Assembly (NCBI GenBank): GCA_964584255.1
Contig: CAZOZM010000003.1
Span: 1-64,000, forward strand
From: UBA3775 sp964584255
GTDB taxonomy: Bacteria; Bacillota; Clostridia; Lachnospirales; Lachnospiraceae
DNA length: 64,000 bases
Reading direction: 5' to 3'
Part shown: positions 54,052 to 62,586 of the stretch, one piece after another
Numbering within the stretch: the stretch's first letter is position 1
Layout of the letters: every line of letters starts with the position of its first letter
Translations under genes and position numbers: made by a program
Notes under the pieces: generated by a model
Told to the model about the DNA's origin: nothing
Database searches by the model: none
The model's input: only the letters and a program-made list of their open reading frames with translations

Positions 54052-56112
54052 TTAATCCGCAATACTTTTCACATCATAGATGTTTAATTCATTAACGCCG
54101 CTGCCGTTTGTATATACCAAATCAAACGTCATGCTTATTATATCTTCTCTTACAATAAATTCCTTATTTGTCCTTAGAGCCCTGTCAATGACAATATATC
54201 TTATATTATTTTCGTTACATAATGATATAAGACTCTCTTTATCCGACTGTGCAAATATCTCCTTTACGATTTCTTCTCTTTCAAAGGTGTCGTAACCTGC
54301 GCTCCATGCGTAATAAGGCCATCCATAAAAAAGGGAAGCTCCTCCAAGCACAACTTCGTTAAGTGTATACCTGTCAGTAAGGAAAATGTCATCATAGTCC
54401 GAATTTTCATCAACCCAGGCAGTTACCGGACTGTCAGAAGCAAACGAAATATAACCACTGTTTTTATGAGAATTCTTTCTGACTGTTATATAAAAATCAT
54501 AGATTCCGGTACAGGTCAGCATGATAAGCAGAAATACGGAAAAAACTTTTGTCATTATGCCTTTACGGTTCCAAAGTCTGTAGACCAGTGCCGCTGCAAA
54601 TATTCCGGCAAGAATGCAGCTTATCATTACATATTTATGATTTACCGCCGTATCAACGGTCATTTGAATTGTCATCGCAAAAACAAGCGGTGTCAGAAAA
54701 GAAAAGAGAACCCATTTATAGTACCCGTTCACCATCAGAAAAACAACAATTATAACAAACGGAAGCAGTCCCAAGAGTTTAACAAGATAATCACAGCTTC
54801 CGAACAATGTAGGAACATCCGCAAGAAATCCGGGGTCCCATCTTAATGACAGCCCCTCACCATTTCCGTCCATAAATACGCCTGTCTGTATATAACTCAT
54901 TAATACGGAAATAATTGCGGTAATAAGATATTCCAGACGCCGGTCTGATACAAAAGCAAGAAAAAACAGAATCAGAAGACATGCTATTACACATGCACCG
55001 TTAAAAAATGCAGTCATTCCGATAAAAACACCCATGACTATTGGAGTTTTTATGTCACCCGGGAGCCATCCCTCTTTCTCAAAAACTGATTTTCCGAGAA
55101 ATTCCACCGGACTGATTCGTTTTTCATTTTTGCCGTTTTGCAAAGGAAAAATCCTCTGTGCAGCTTCAAACAGCTTTGGCAGGAAAAAAATCAAAACGGC
55201 AAGTATCATACTTATTCCAAAAGCCAGATGTCTTTGATTTACATACACATTTATGTTGAAGAGTCCCCAATCTTCATGGAGTGTTTCGCCTATAAACTTC
55301 GTATTATTGACAAGTGTACTGAATATCACTTTCAGGTTTCCGTTAATACCGCTTATAAATTCCGGAAGTGCGCTTCCGCTTCTGAATATAAGAAATGCCG
55401 TACTTATCCAACCGATTACCCGCTTGCCGAAAAGCTTAATCGAAATGGAATAAAGCAGCATACACATACTCACAAATGATAATATGCTTGGAATATTAAA
55501 AGCAAAATCGATTCTCATGCCAAGATATTCCAGATTTCCCACAAAAAATTGAAACATGAAATGATACTTTATGTCATTCGATGAAAAATGCGAGTAGTGA
55601 GTCGGAAAATTGTTCCCCTTTGAAAATGACCTTATCATTCCAAGGTGAGGTGAAAAATCGCTGAATACCGACACTCCGACGCATATATCGTTTTCACTCG
55701 AAAAAAATGTCAGAAACATAAGAAAGGCGGCCACTGTAAAGACTACGGCAACAAAAATCCAATCACCGGCTTTCGTATTCCGGAAGCAATCCCTGATGCT
55801 TTTCTTAATAAGTTCATATCTTTTAAAAAGAACAATGACAATTATGGTATAAGCGGCAATAAATGTAATTATGTCTGCATTTTTCAGAGGACTGTTTCCT
55901 TTACTGAAGATACATGCCATTATATATGTAAACCATGACATCAGCATTGTTCCCACCACAAAAGAAAGGGGGAGAACCACCATGAATGACGGCACTTTAA
56001 TCTCCCTTCCCGTGAAGGTTCTGTTCATTATTTTTATGGCTCCGGGCAGCATCAGAACGACAGCTGCGAAACCAAGAATAAATATTGTCACAAGATATAA
56101 TAATCCAAGCAT
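54052..56112 (-). CDS. Multi-pass membrane protein, GT-C-like, related in layout to the DUF2298 gene
   Basis: 686 residues from the ATG at 56112 (AGAGG upstream). About 12-14 membrane helices. The region VFSDFSPHLGMIRSFSKGN ... FPTHYSHFSS ... YHFMFQFFVGNLEYLG (about 150-195) parallels the DUF2298 signature of the gene at 50316, and the C-terminal part (AWVDENSDYDDIFLTDRYT, GWPYYAWSAGYDTFERE, IRYIVIDRALR) parallels its WINKNVPDD ... GWQTHEWLWR ... IDYIYVGNA region. I infer that both are distant members of one GT-C group. 12 bases separate it from the GT2 gene. Confidence 0.75.
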   Translation of the reverse strand: MLGLLYLVTIFILGFAAVVLMLPGAIKIMNRTFTGREIKVPSFMVVLPLSFVVGTMLMSWFTYIMACIFSKGNSPLKNADIITFIAAYTIIVIVLFKRYELIKKSIRDCFRNTKAGDWIFVAVVFTVAAFLMFLTFFSSENDICVGVSVFSDFSPHLGMIRSFSKGNNFPTHYSHFSSNDIKYHFMFQFFVGNLEYLGMRIDFAFNIPSILSFVSMCMLLYSISIKLFGKRVIGWISTAFLIFRSGSALPEFISGINGNLKVIFSTLVNNTKFIGETLHEDWGLFNINVYVNQRHLAFGISMILAVLIFFLPKLFEAAQRIFPLQNGKNEKRISPVEFLGKSVFEKEGWLPGDIKTPIVMGVFIGMTAFFNGACVIACLLILFFLAFVSDRRLEYLITAIISVLMSYIQTGVFMDGNGEGLSLRWDPGFLADVPTLFGSCDYLVKLLGLLPFVIIVVFLMVNGYYKWVLFSFLTPLVFAMTIQMTVDTAVNHKYVMISCILAGIFAAALVYRLWNRKGIMTKVFSVFLLIMLTCTGIYDFYITVRKNSHKNSGYISFASDSPVTAWVDENSDYDDIFLTDRYTLNEVVLGGASLFYGWPYYAWSAGYDTFEREEIVKEIFAQSDKESLISLCNENNIRYIVIDRALRTNKEFIVREDIISMTFDLVYTNGSGVNELNIYDVKSIAD

Positions 56113-56143
56113 AACCAATCCTCTTATCTCTCGAAATACGTTT

Positions 56144-58171
56144 TTAGTATACCATGCATTGAACTAAACGTACAATGTTATTTCTGTCCTCCACAATTTT
56201 ATCACATTCTTTTGCTTCAAGGGAATCCACCGCTTCCCGCGCATTTGACATTACCATTCCGTCGCGTGAAGGATCTGCCAGTACGAACTGCAGGTCACCG
56301 CTCTGACGTATACCGAAGAAGTCTCCCGGTCCTCTCAGTTTCATATCACATCCGGCGATATAAAATCCGTCATTGGACTTGGCAACAATATCCAATCTCT
56401 CCTTTGTTTTCTCGGACATCTTACCCGCCATGAAAATACAATATGACTGTTCTGAGCCACGACCGACACGACCTCTTATCTGATGAAGCTGAGCCAGACC
56501 GAACGCTTCCGAATTCTCTATAAGCATCACTGTTGCATTAGGCACATTGATACCTACTTCTATAACCGTTGTTGAAACAAGAATATCAATCTCACCTTTT
56601 TCAAACGATTCCATTATTTTGGCCTTATCATCGCTCTTCATTCTTCCGTGAAGAATTCCAACCCTGTATTTTCCGTCAAAAACATCCGAGAGTTCCTCTC
56701 CATATGTTGTTACGGCTGCCGCTGACTTGGTTTCACTCTCTTCCACTAAAGAACAGATGACATATGCCTGACGGCCTTTTGAAATCTCTTTGTCAATAAA
56801 TCTGTAAACTGAATTTCTCATTCCCTCATCAGCCACACAATTCTTTATAGGAAGTCTGTCTGCAGGACGGGATTCTATAACCGAAACATCCATATCTCCA
56901 TACAGCATAAGCGCATAAGTCCTTGGGATAGGAGTCGCACTCATAAGAAGCAGGTGAGGATTTTCTCCTTTCAGCATCAGACTTTCTCTCTGACGTACAC
57001 CGAAACGATGCTGTTCATCTATAACAGCCAGTGCAAGACCGGCAAAATGTACATTATCCTGTATAGCCGCATGAGTACCGACAACAATTGAAATTTCACC
57101 GGATTCAATCTGTTCATATACCGCTGACTTTTCGGACTTTTTCATGCTTCCTACAAGTTTTCCGACTTTTATCCCCATCGGTGTAAGCATTTTTTCAAAG
57201 TATTCAAAATGCTGATTTGCCAGTACCTCCGTCGGTGCCATGATGCATCCCTGATATCCGGCGAAAGCCACTGCCGCAAGAGCTATAAGTGCCACAACGG
57301 TTTTACCTGACCCGACATCCCCTTGAAGAAGTCTCTGCATTACCCTTTCACCCGACATATCCTCAAAAATCTCATCAAGAACCTTTTCCTGGTCGACGGT
57401 AAGTTTAAAGCCTATACTTTCCGTCAAAGCATCAAGCTTTTCATTCCAGGAAATTTTCATCCTGCTTACCGGGGAACTCATATCGGTTTTCATCATCCTC
57501 ATATTAAGCATGAAAAAGAAAAATTCATCAAATACCATACGTGAAAGTGCCTTTGTAAGCATTTCCTCATTTTGTGGAAAATGAATGTTAATCAAAGCCT
57601 CTTTTATGCCGCACAGGTCATATCGGCTTCTTATTTTAACCGGAAGATATTCCTTAATCACTATTTCATCCAAAGCTTTTCTCATGGAATTTCCGATCAT
57701 GTTTTGAGACAGTCCCTCCGTAGTTGAGTAAACCGGCTTATAATTTTTTAGCATCAGGCGATACTTATCCTTGGTAAAAACCTCCGGCTGAATCATTGTA
57801 AGATTCATTTTGTTACGGTTTACCTTTCCGCGAAATATATATCTTTCCCCAAAACGTATATTGTTCTTCATGTAAGGAGCATTAAACCATTTAATTTTAA
57901 GCGTACCGCTATCGTCCTTAACGCTGACCTCCGTTATCTTCTTATTGCCTGCAAAAACCATTCTTGGAGTTGATATGACAATTCCTTCTATACTGCACAG
58001 ACTTCCGTTTGAACAGTCCTTTATTTTCTCCGGCAGGGCATATGTTTCATATCTGAACGGATAATGAAACAGCAGCTCACCCACCGTTCTTACACCTATC
58101 TTTGCAAACAGCGATGCAGTCTTGTCTCCTACACCTTTTACCGAAGTAATTATGTCCTGAACCTCAAGCAT
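56144..58171 (-). CDS. recG: ATP-dependent DNA helicase RecG
   Basis: Branch-migrating helicase for stalled forks and recombination. 675 residues from the ATG at 58171 (GGAG six bases upstream). Wedge domain with OB fold about 50-150; helicase motifs: LLQGDVGSGKTVVAL (I), MAPTEVLANQHFE, VIDEQHRFGVRQRE (II, DEQH), LLMSATPIPRT (III), VSTTVIEVGINVPNAT (V), QIRGRVGRG (VI). The terminator of fakA lies just upstream, so recG probably begins the transcript that includes the glycosyltransferase genes 31 bases downstream of its stop. Confidence 0.97.
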   Translation of the reverse strand: MLEVQDIITSVKGVGDKTASLFAKIGVRTVGELLFHYPFRYETYALPEKIKDCSNGSLCSIEGIVISTPRMVFAGNKKITEVSVKDDSGTLKIKWFNAPYMKNNIRFGERYIFRGKVNRNKMNLTMIQPEVFTKDKYRLMLKNYKPVYSTTEGLSQNMIGNSMRKALDEIVIKEYLPVKIRSRYDLCGIKEALINIHFPQNEEMLTKALSRMVFDEFFFFMLNMRMMKTDMSSPVSRMKISWNEKLDALTESIGFKLTVDQEKVLDEIFEDMSGERVMQRLLQGDVGSGKTVVALIALAAVAFAGYQGCIMAPTEVLANQHFEYFEKMLTPMGIKVGKLVGSMKKSEKSAVYEQIESGEISIVVGTHAAIQDNVHFAGLALAVIDEQHRFGVRQRESLMLKGENPHLLLMSATPIPRTYALMLYGDMDVSVIESRPADRLPIKNCVADEGMRNSVYRFIDKEISKGRQAYVICSLVEESETKSAAAVTTYGEELSDVFDGKYRVGILHGRMKSDDKAKIMESFEKGEIDILVSTTVIEVGINVPNATVMLIENSEAFGLAQLHQIRGRVGRGSEQSYCIFMAGKMSEKTKERLDIVAKSNDGFYIAGCDMKLRGPGDFFGIRQSGDLQFVLADPSRDGMVMSNAREAVDSLEAKECDKIVEDRNNIVRLVQCMVY

Positions 58172-58243
58172 TTTTTTCTCCAACTAATAAATACTAAACC
58201 AAATCCAGACCTTGCCCAGACCGTTATCCTTATATTTCCCACA

Positions 58244-58276
58244 GCGAAAAAACGGGCAGCCAAAATGCTGCCCGTC
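58244..58276 (-). terminator. Terminator of asp23-fakA
   Basis: ACGGGCAGC and GCTGCCCGT make a perfect 9-bp stem (58252-58260 with 58267-58275); T6 follows on the minus strand. Confidence 0.85.
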
Positions 58277-58292
58277 TGAAATAATCTTCAAT

Positions 58293-59966
58293 CTACTCCA
58301 CTGAGATAACGTAATAGTATACCGGCTGTCCTGCGTTATGCACTTCAACATCAACATCAGGGAATTCCTTTGATATCATCTCCGAAAGAGCCTGTGCCGA
58401 ATCTTCATCGGTATCCTTTCCATAATAAACGGAAACCAATTCAGAATCTTCATCTACCAAAGCCTTAACTGTATCAAGAGCCGTATTGTTTATATCTTTT
58501 CCCACTGCAACAATGGCCTTATCTCCAATACCCATTATATCATCAACATGAATTTCAAAACCGTCAATCTGAGTATCCCTTACTGCATATGTTACCTGTC
58601 CGGTCTTAACAAGACTGATTCCTTCGGTCATTGCAGCCTCATTACTTTCAGGAGATTCTCCCTCCATGAAATTTATCATCGCAGAAATACCCTGTGGTAT
58701 TGTTTTGGTGTTGATAACGATTACATTCTTATCTTCCGTAAGATCTCTTGCCTGAGAAGCTGCAAGAATGATATTAGAGTTGTTTGGAAGTATGAAAATG
58801 TTATCGGCATTTACCTTATCTATGGCATTAAGCATATCTTCCGTACTTGGGTTCATTGTCTGACCGCCTTCGATAATATAGTCAACTCCAAGTCCTTTGA
58901 ATATCTCATTCATACCCTCACCAATCGAAACGGCAATAAAGCCGTTTTCTTTCTTAGGTGCAGATACTGCCTTCTTTGATTCTTCCGGAACAACACCTTC
59001 ATTCAGACCCTTGAAAACTCTTTCATTATGTTCCTCACGCATGTTGTCTACCTTCATATTTGTAAGTGAACCAAATTCAAGACCCTTTTCAAAAGCAAGA
59101 CCCGGATGATTTGTATGAACATGTACTTTGACAATTTCATCATCTGCCACGCATACTATTGAATCACCAATTGACTCAAGGAAAGCCTTAAACTCAAGTT
59201 CCTGAGGCATAAGGAATTCTTTTTCAAGCATGATGATAAATTCCGTACAATATCCGAATTTTATGTCTGCCGTTGAGATGTCATCTTTTGCTGCTCCCTT
59301 TGCAGCCTGCTTTACAGGTGCTGCCGGTTCAAATGTAAAATCATCCGTTTTTCCAAGATAGCCGTCACGAACACCATAAAGAATTTCAACAAGTCCCTGT
59401 CCGCCGGAATCCACAACACCGGCTTCTTTAAGTACAGGAAGCAGTTCCGGAGTGTTCTGAAGAGCAATCTCCATTGCGCTGATAACTTCTGCACAATAAG
59501 CCTCAAGATCCGTTATCTCACCGCAAATGTCAGTTGCACGCTCTGCACCTGCCCTTGCTACTGTAAGAATTGTTCCTTCCTTTGGCTTCATAACAGCCTT
59601 ATATGCTGTTTCAACTGCCTTCTGTGCAGCTTCAGTGAGAACAAAAGTATCAATAAAATCACATTCTCCGATCACCTTGCAAAAACCTCTTAAAAGCTGA
59701 GACAGAATTACACCGGAGTTACCTCTGGCTCCTCTTAATGAACCGCTTGAAATGGCTTTTGCAAGCTGTGCATATGTCGGATTCTCAAGTTTTGCAACTT
59801 CCTTTGCCGCTGAAAGAATTGTCAATGTCATGTTGGTTCCCGTATCACCATCCGGTACAGGGAATACATTTAATTCATTTATTATTTCTTTTTTTGATTC
59901 AATACGCTTTGCTCCGGAAAGAAAAACTTTCTGAAGAAGCACTGCATCAATAGAACCGGTATTCAC
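58293..59966 (-). CDS. fakA: Fatty acid kinase subunit FakA (DAK2 domain)
   Basis: Phosphorylates fatty acids held by FakB (DegV-type) proteins. 557 residues from a GTG at 59966 (GGAGG nine bases upstream). N-terminal DAK2 nucleotide domain with VFPVPDGDTGTNMTLT, SGSLRGARGNSGVILSQ and VVDSGGQGL; a middle domain and a C-terminal beta domain (YYVISVE end). FakB partners are not in the window. Preceded 17 bases by asp23, the usual pairing in Firmicutes (yloU-yloV). Confidence 0.95.
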   Translation of the reverse strand: MNTGSIDAVLLQKVFLSGAKRIESKKEIINELNVFPVPDGDTGTNMTLTILSAAKEVAKLENPTYAQLAKAISSGSLRGARGNSGVILSQLLRGFCKVIGECDFIDTFVLTEAAQKAVETAYKAVMKPKEGTILTVARAGAERATDICGEITDLEAYCAEVISAMEIALQNTPELLPVLKEAGVVDSGGQGLVEILYGVRDGYLGKTDDFTFEPAAPVKQAAKGAAKDDISTADIKFGYCTEFIIMLEKEFLMPQELEFKAFLESIGDSIVCVADDEIVKVHVHTNHPGLAFEKGLEFGSLTNMKVDNMREEHNERVFKGLNEGVVPEESKKAVSAPKKENGFIAVSIGEGMNEIFKGLGVDYIIEGGQTMNPSTEDMLNAIDKVNADNIFILPNNSNIILAASQARDLTEDKNVIVINTKTIPQGISAMINFMEGESPESNEAAMTEGISLVKTGQVTYAVRDTQIDGFEIHVDDIMGIGDKAIVAVGKDINNTALDTVKALVDEDSELVSVYYGKDTDEDSAQALSEMISKEFPDVDVEVHNAGQPVYYYVISVE

Positions 59967-59983
59967 TATTCTTTTCCTCCTGA

Positions 59984-60340
59984 TCAGTCAATAATGCGAA
60001 CGCCTTCGACATAAATATTTATTTTATTTACTTTAAGTCCGGTAAAATCTTCAACCTTGTATTTTACATTCTGGACAAGATTATCGCATACCGCAGTAAT
60101 GCTTACACCATAAGAAACAATTACATGAAAACTGATATCAATCTCATTGTTGTTTATCTCTATATTAACACCATGTGTAAGATTATCTTTATAAAGTAAC
60201 TTTACAATACCGTCCTTCATGTTAACGGAAGCCATGCCAACGATACCAAAGCACTCAACTGCCGCAGAACCGGCATATTTTGCAATGACATTAGAATCGA
60301 TAGAAACTTCTCCTACATTTCTAAGAATTGTACCATCCAT
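59984..60340 (-). CDS. Asp23/Gls24 (YloU) family protein
   Basis: 118 residues. GEVSIDSNVIAKYAGSAAVECFGIVGM and a central HVIVSYGVSITAVC segment identify the Asp23/Gls24 fold, associated with envelope stress in Gram-positive bacteria. First gene of the asp23-fakA operon, GGAGG upstream, promoter at 60397-60425. Confidence 0.93.
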   Translation of the reverse strand: MDGTILRNVGEVSIDSNVIAKYAGSAAVECFGIVGMASVNMKDGIVKLLYKDNLTHGVNIEINNNEIDISFHVIVSYGVSITAVCDNLVQNVKYKVEDFTGLKVNKINIYVEGVRIID

Positions 60341-60396
60341 ATATATAAACCTCCCGTTTAGTTTTTCATTAAAAAATGAAAATAAGTTCTCAATTG

Positions 60397-60425
60397 ATTA
60401 TACCCCTCATATTAACTTTAGTAAA
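60397..60425 (-). promoter_or_regulatory. Promoter of asp23-fakA
   Basis: Minus strand TTTACT at 60425-60420, 17-bp spacer, TATAAT at 60402-60397. The leader carries a TTTTCATT/AATGAAAA hairpin. Confidence 0.55.
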
Positions 60426-60454
60426 GATTTAAATTTCCAAAGGGAGATAATCCG

Positions 60455-60592
60455 ATGAGAAAAATGCTCGGTTTCATTCTTTTTTGGGTAGCTGCAGGCA
60501 TGATTTTAATGCTATTGGTCAGAAACATATTGGTCGGGCTCTTTATAATTGCCCTCTGCCTGCTGCTGGGATATAACTTATTCTGCAAGTAA
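60455..60592 (+). CDS. 45-residue membrane peptide
   Basis: Starts MRKMLGFILFWVAAGM and ends LLLGYNLFCK, with two hydrophobic stretches (about 5-21 and 26-40) separated by a short Arg-Asn turn. AAGGGAGA is about seven bases before the ATG. Small conserved hairpin membrane proteins of this pattern are known in clostridial genomes; I do not know a function. It reads divergently from asp23 and lies just before rpmB on the other strand. The GerW gene nearby might hint at a sporulation-linked gene set, but that is inference. Confidence 0.75.
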   Translation: MRKMLGFILFWVAAGMILMLLVRNILVGLFIIALCLLLGYNLFCK

Positions 60593-60623
60593 AACGACTC
60601 CACCGTAAAAATCCGAAAGAAAT

Positions 60624-60657
60624 AAAAAGGGTGTCAATTACCACCGTAACGACACCC
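60624..60657 (-). terminator. Terminator of rpmB
   Basis: GGGTGTC and GACACCC, 15-base loop, and TTTTTATTT on the minus strand. Confidence 0.7.
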
Positions 60658-60680
60658 AGATTTACACTCTTAAAAAAGTA

Positions 60681-60878
60681 TTATGCTCTTTCTACTTTAC
60701 CGGATCTAAGGCAGGAAGTACAAACATGCATCTTCTTTGTTCCACCGTTAACCTTAACTTTAACGGACTTAACATTAGATTTCCATTCTCTATTTGCTCT
60801 GCCGGAAACCTGACTTCTTGTAATACTAATCTGTCTTCCGAAAAGTGCACCCTTATTACAAACATCACATTTTGCCAT
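60681..60878 (-). CDS. rpmB: Ribosomal protein L28 (zinc-ribbon form)
   Basis: 65 residues. Both Cys pairs are kept (CDVCNK at 4-9 and CTSCLR near 54-59), so it is the zinc-binding C+ form. AAGGAGG upstream. Component of the large ribosomal subunit; the gene stands alone, as often. Confidence 0.97.
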   Translation of the reverse strand: MAKCDVCNKGALFGRQISITRSQVSGRANREWKSNVKSVKVKVNGGTKKMHVCTSCLRSGKVERA

Positions 60879-60984
60879 CAGTAAGCACCTCCTTACAATT
60901 AAAATTTGCCTTTAAGACTTAAACAATGGCATTATATCAGAGAAAGCCTTGTAATGCAAGCATTATTTTCGAATATTTTGCATT

Positions 60985-61392
60985 TTATTCTGAGCACTGA
61001 TTCTCCATTGCTTTTCTTGCAGCCTCATTGACATATTCGTCAAGATTGTCTCCATTTTTTATCTTCTTAATCTTTTTGATTATTTCAGGTATAAGATCAA
61101 CACATTTTGTAAGCGCATCCTGCTCTTTTATATTAAGAAGCCTTACATCTCCATCATGTACTATAACAACTGAATTTGCTGTCATCTTACCACCCATACC
61201 GCCGCCGGCTTTATTCTTGGTATCTTTGCAGAAAGCACCTGCACCCACACCAAATGAAACATCTACTATGGGAATAAGTATTGTACCTTCCGGAAGAGTT
61301 ATCGGATCTCCCACTACAGTTTTGGAATCTACGAATCCCTCCATACCTTTAAATAATCCGTTTAACATTTCGCTGAATTTTGTTTCTGCCAT
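60985..61392 (-). CDS. gerW: GerW/YtfJ family sporulation protein
   Basis: 135 residues from the ATG at 61392 (GGAGG upstream). DPITLPEGTILIPIVDVSFGVGAG and the Gly-rich KNKAGGGMGGKMTANSVVIV are typical. YtfJ/GerW is needed in Bacillus for germination with some germinants. It ends the transcript after DUF2953 (100 bases upstream), the usual neighbour. Confidence 0.92.
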   Translation of the reverse strand: MAETKFSEMLNGLFKGMEGFVDSKTVVGDPITLPEGTILIPIVDVSFGVGAGAFCKDTKNKAGGGMGGKMTANSVVIVHDGDVRLLNIKEQDALTKCVDLIPEIIKKIKKIKNGDNLDEYVNEAARKAMENQCSE

Positions 61393-61492
61393 TTTCACTC
61401 CTCCATTCACCGGCTTAATTATATATTTACGGATGTTTAAATTCCGTATTCGTTTTTAGTCACCTTCTGACGGTTTTCTGCCTTCCACCATC

Positions 61493-62560
61493 TCAGTTTA
61501 TCATTGTTTCCTTAGCTTTATCAAGCTTTTTTACACTCTCAGCATATAAAAGTTTAAGATTCCCTATGCACAAACGGACTTTCCTGCTGAAATAAAGCGA
61601 AAGGGCGATTGCAACCGGGTATGCCGGGATAATATGTCCGGAAAAGGAAACCTCTCCTTCAAATCTTTCTTCTTCAAAATCCGCTTCAAAATCAAAATTC
61701 TCGCCATATGTCCCGTATATCATTCCCATTACTGCACAAAGGTATCCTGTTTTTGACGGATCATCAAATCCCACACAAAGATTACCGTTCAGTTTTCTTG
61801 GCAGGATATGTTTTAAAAGCTTCGGAACCTTTATTTTCAACCTTTCAAGCGTATACTTCGTAGACTTGCGCTTCAGGAAAAGCTCAACGGCTTTCTTTTC
61901 CTCATCCAGTATAACCGAAAGTGCCGAAAGTTTATTGATAAGCCCCTCAATCCTGTCATGTAAACGCTCTAAGAAGCCTTTTTTGATTTCTTTGTCGGAA
62001 GTCTCCGGCTCAAAATCAGCAGTTTTCATTGACTCACCGTCTTCGTCTGACACGTTAAATGATTCCGAATTGCTATTTGCACCTGATACCGACTTCTCGG
62101 AATTTTTTATTTCCTTCTTCACTCCGCTGCCGGTTTCACTCTCAGCTCCGGGTTTATCACGTCCGGCATTGTCTTTTTCATTCTTCACTCCGTCGGCGGA
62201 TTTGCCCTCAGCTCCTGGTTTATCACGTCCGGCATCAGCTTTTACATCATTATCACCGTTGCCGGCATGCTTTGCACCGCTCTCCTCAGCACTTCCCGCC
62301 AACACTTTTTTTATCCAAAGAATCTTCATTACAGCATTTACGCCCGACTCGTCAACCTTCGCATAAATTCCGACAAGTCCCAGGATTCTCAGCCTTACGT
62401 TACCGTAAAAGTTCTTTTTTTCTCCCGTCCTATCCGCCGAAAAGTTTCCTTTATACAGTACCGGGAAGAAAAGCACATAGAGCAGCAATGCCAATGCCAC
62501 GCCCAAAATCACCAAAAGAACAATGTCTATGATTTTTAAAATCAGAAGTAATATTTCCAC
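61493..62560 (-). CDS. DUF2953 family protein (YtfI-like) with 22-residue repeats
   Basis: 355 residues from a GTG at 62560, five bases after GGAGG; an ATG at 62575 precedes the site and is less likely. N-terminal membrane helix (about 10-30), then a low-complexity region with a 22-residue unit (GRDKPGAEG... then GRDKPGAES...; see the repeat entry), then the DUF2953 domain (about 190-350: SALSVILDEEKKAVELFLKRKS and GHIIPAYPVAIALSLYF). Neighbour of gerW in many sporulating Firmicutes. Confidence 0.88.
   Translation of the reverse strand: MEILLLILKIIDIVLLVILGVALALLLYVLFFPVLYKGNFSADRTGEKKNFYGNVRLRILGLVGIYAKVDESGVNAVMKILWIKKVLAGSAEESGAKHAGNGDNDVKADAGRDKPGAEGKSADGVKNEKDNAGRDKPGAESETGSGVKKEIKNSEKSVSGANSNSESFNVSDEDGESMKTADFEPETSDKEIKKGFLERLHDRIEGLINKLSALSVILDEEKKAVELFLKRKSTKYTLERLKIKVPKLLKHILPRKLNGNLCVGFDDPSKTGYLCAVMGMIYGTYGENFDFEADFEEERFEGEVSFSGHIIPAYPVAIALSLYFSRKVRLCIGNLKLLYAESVKKLDKAKETMIN
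62132..62263 (-). repeat. Two tandem 66-bp units in the DUF2953 gene
   Basis: The string CTCAGCTCC begins at 62141 and again at 62207, with TTTATCACGTCCGGCAT after each, giving a 66-bp period that encodes a 22-residue unit in frame. Confidence 0.8.
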
Positions 62561-62586
62561 ATCAGCCTCCGTCATTAGGAATGCTT

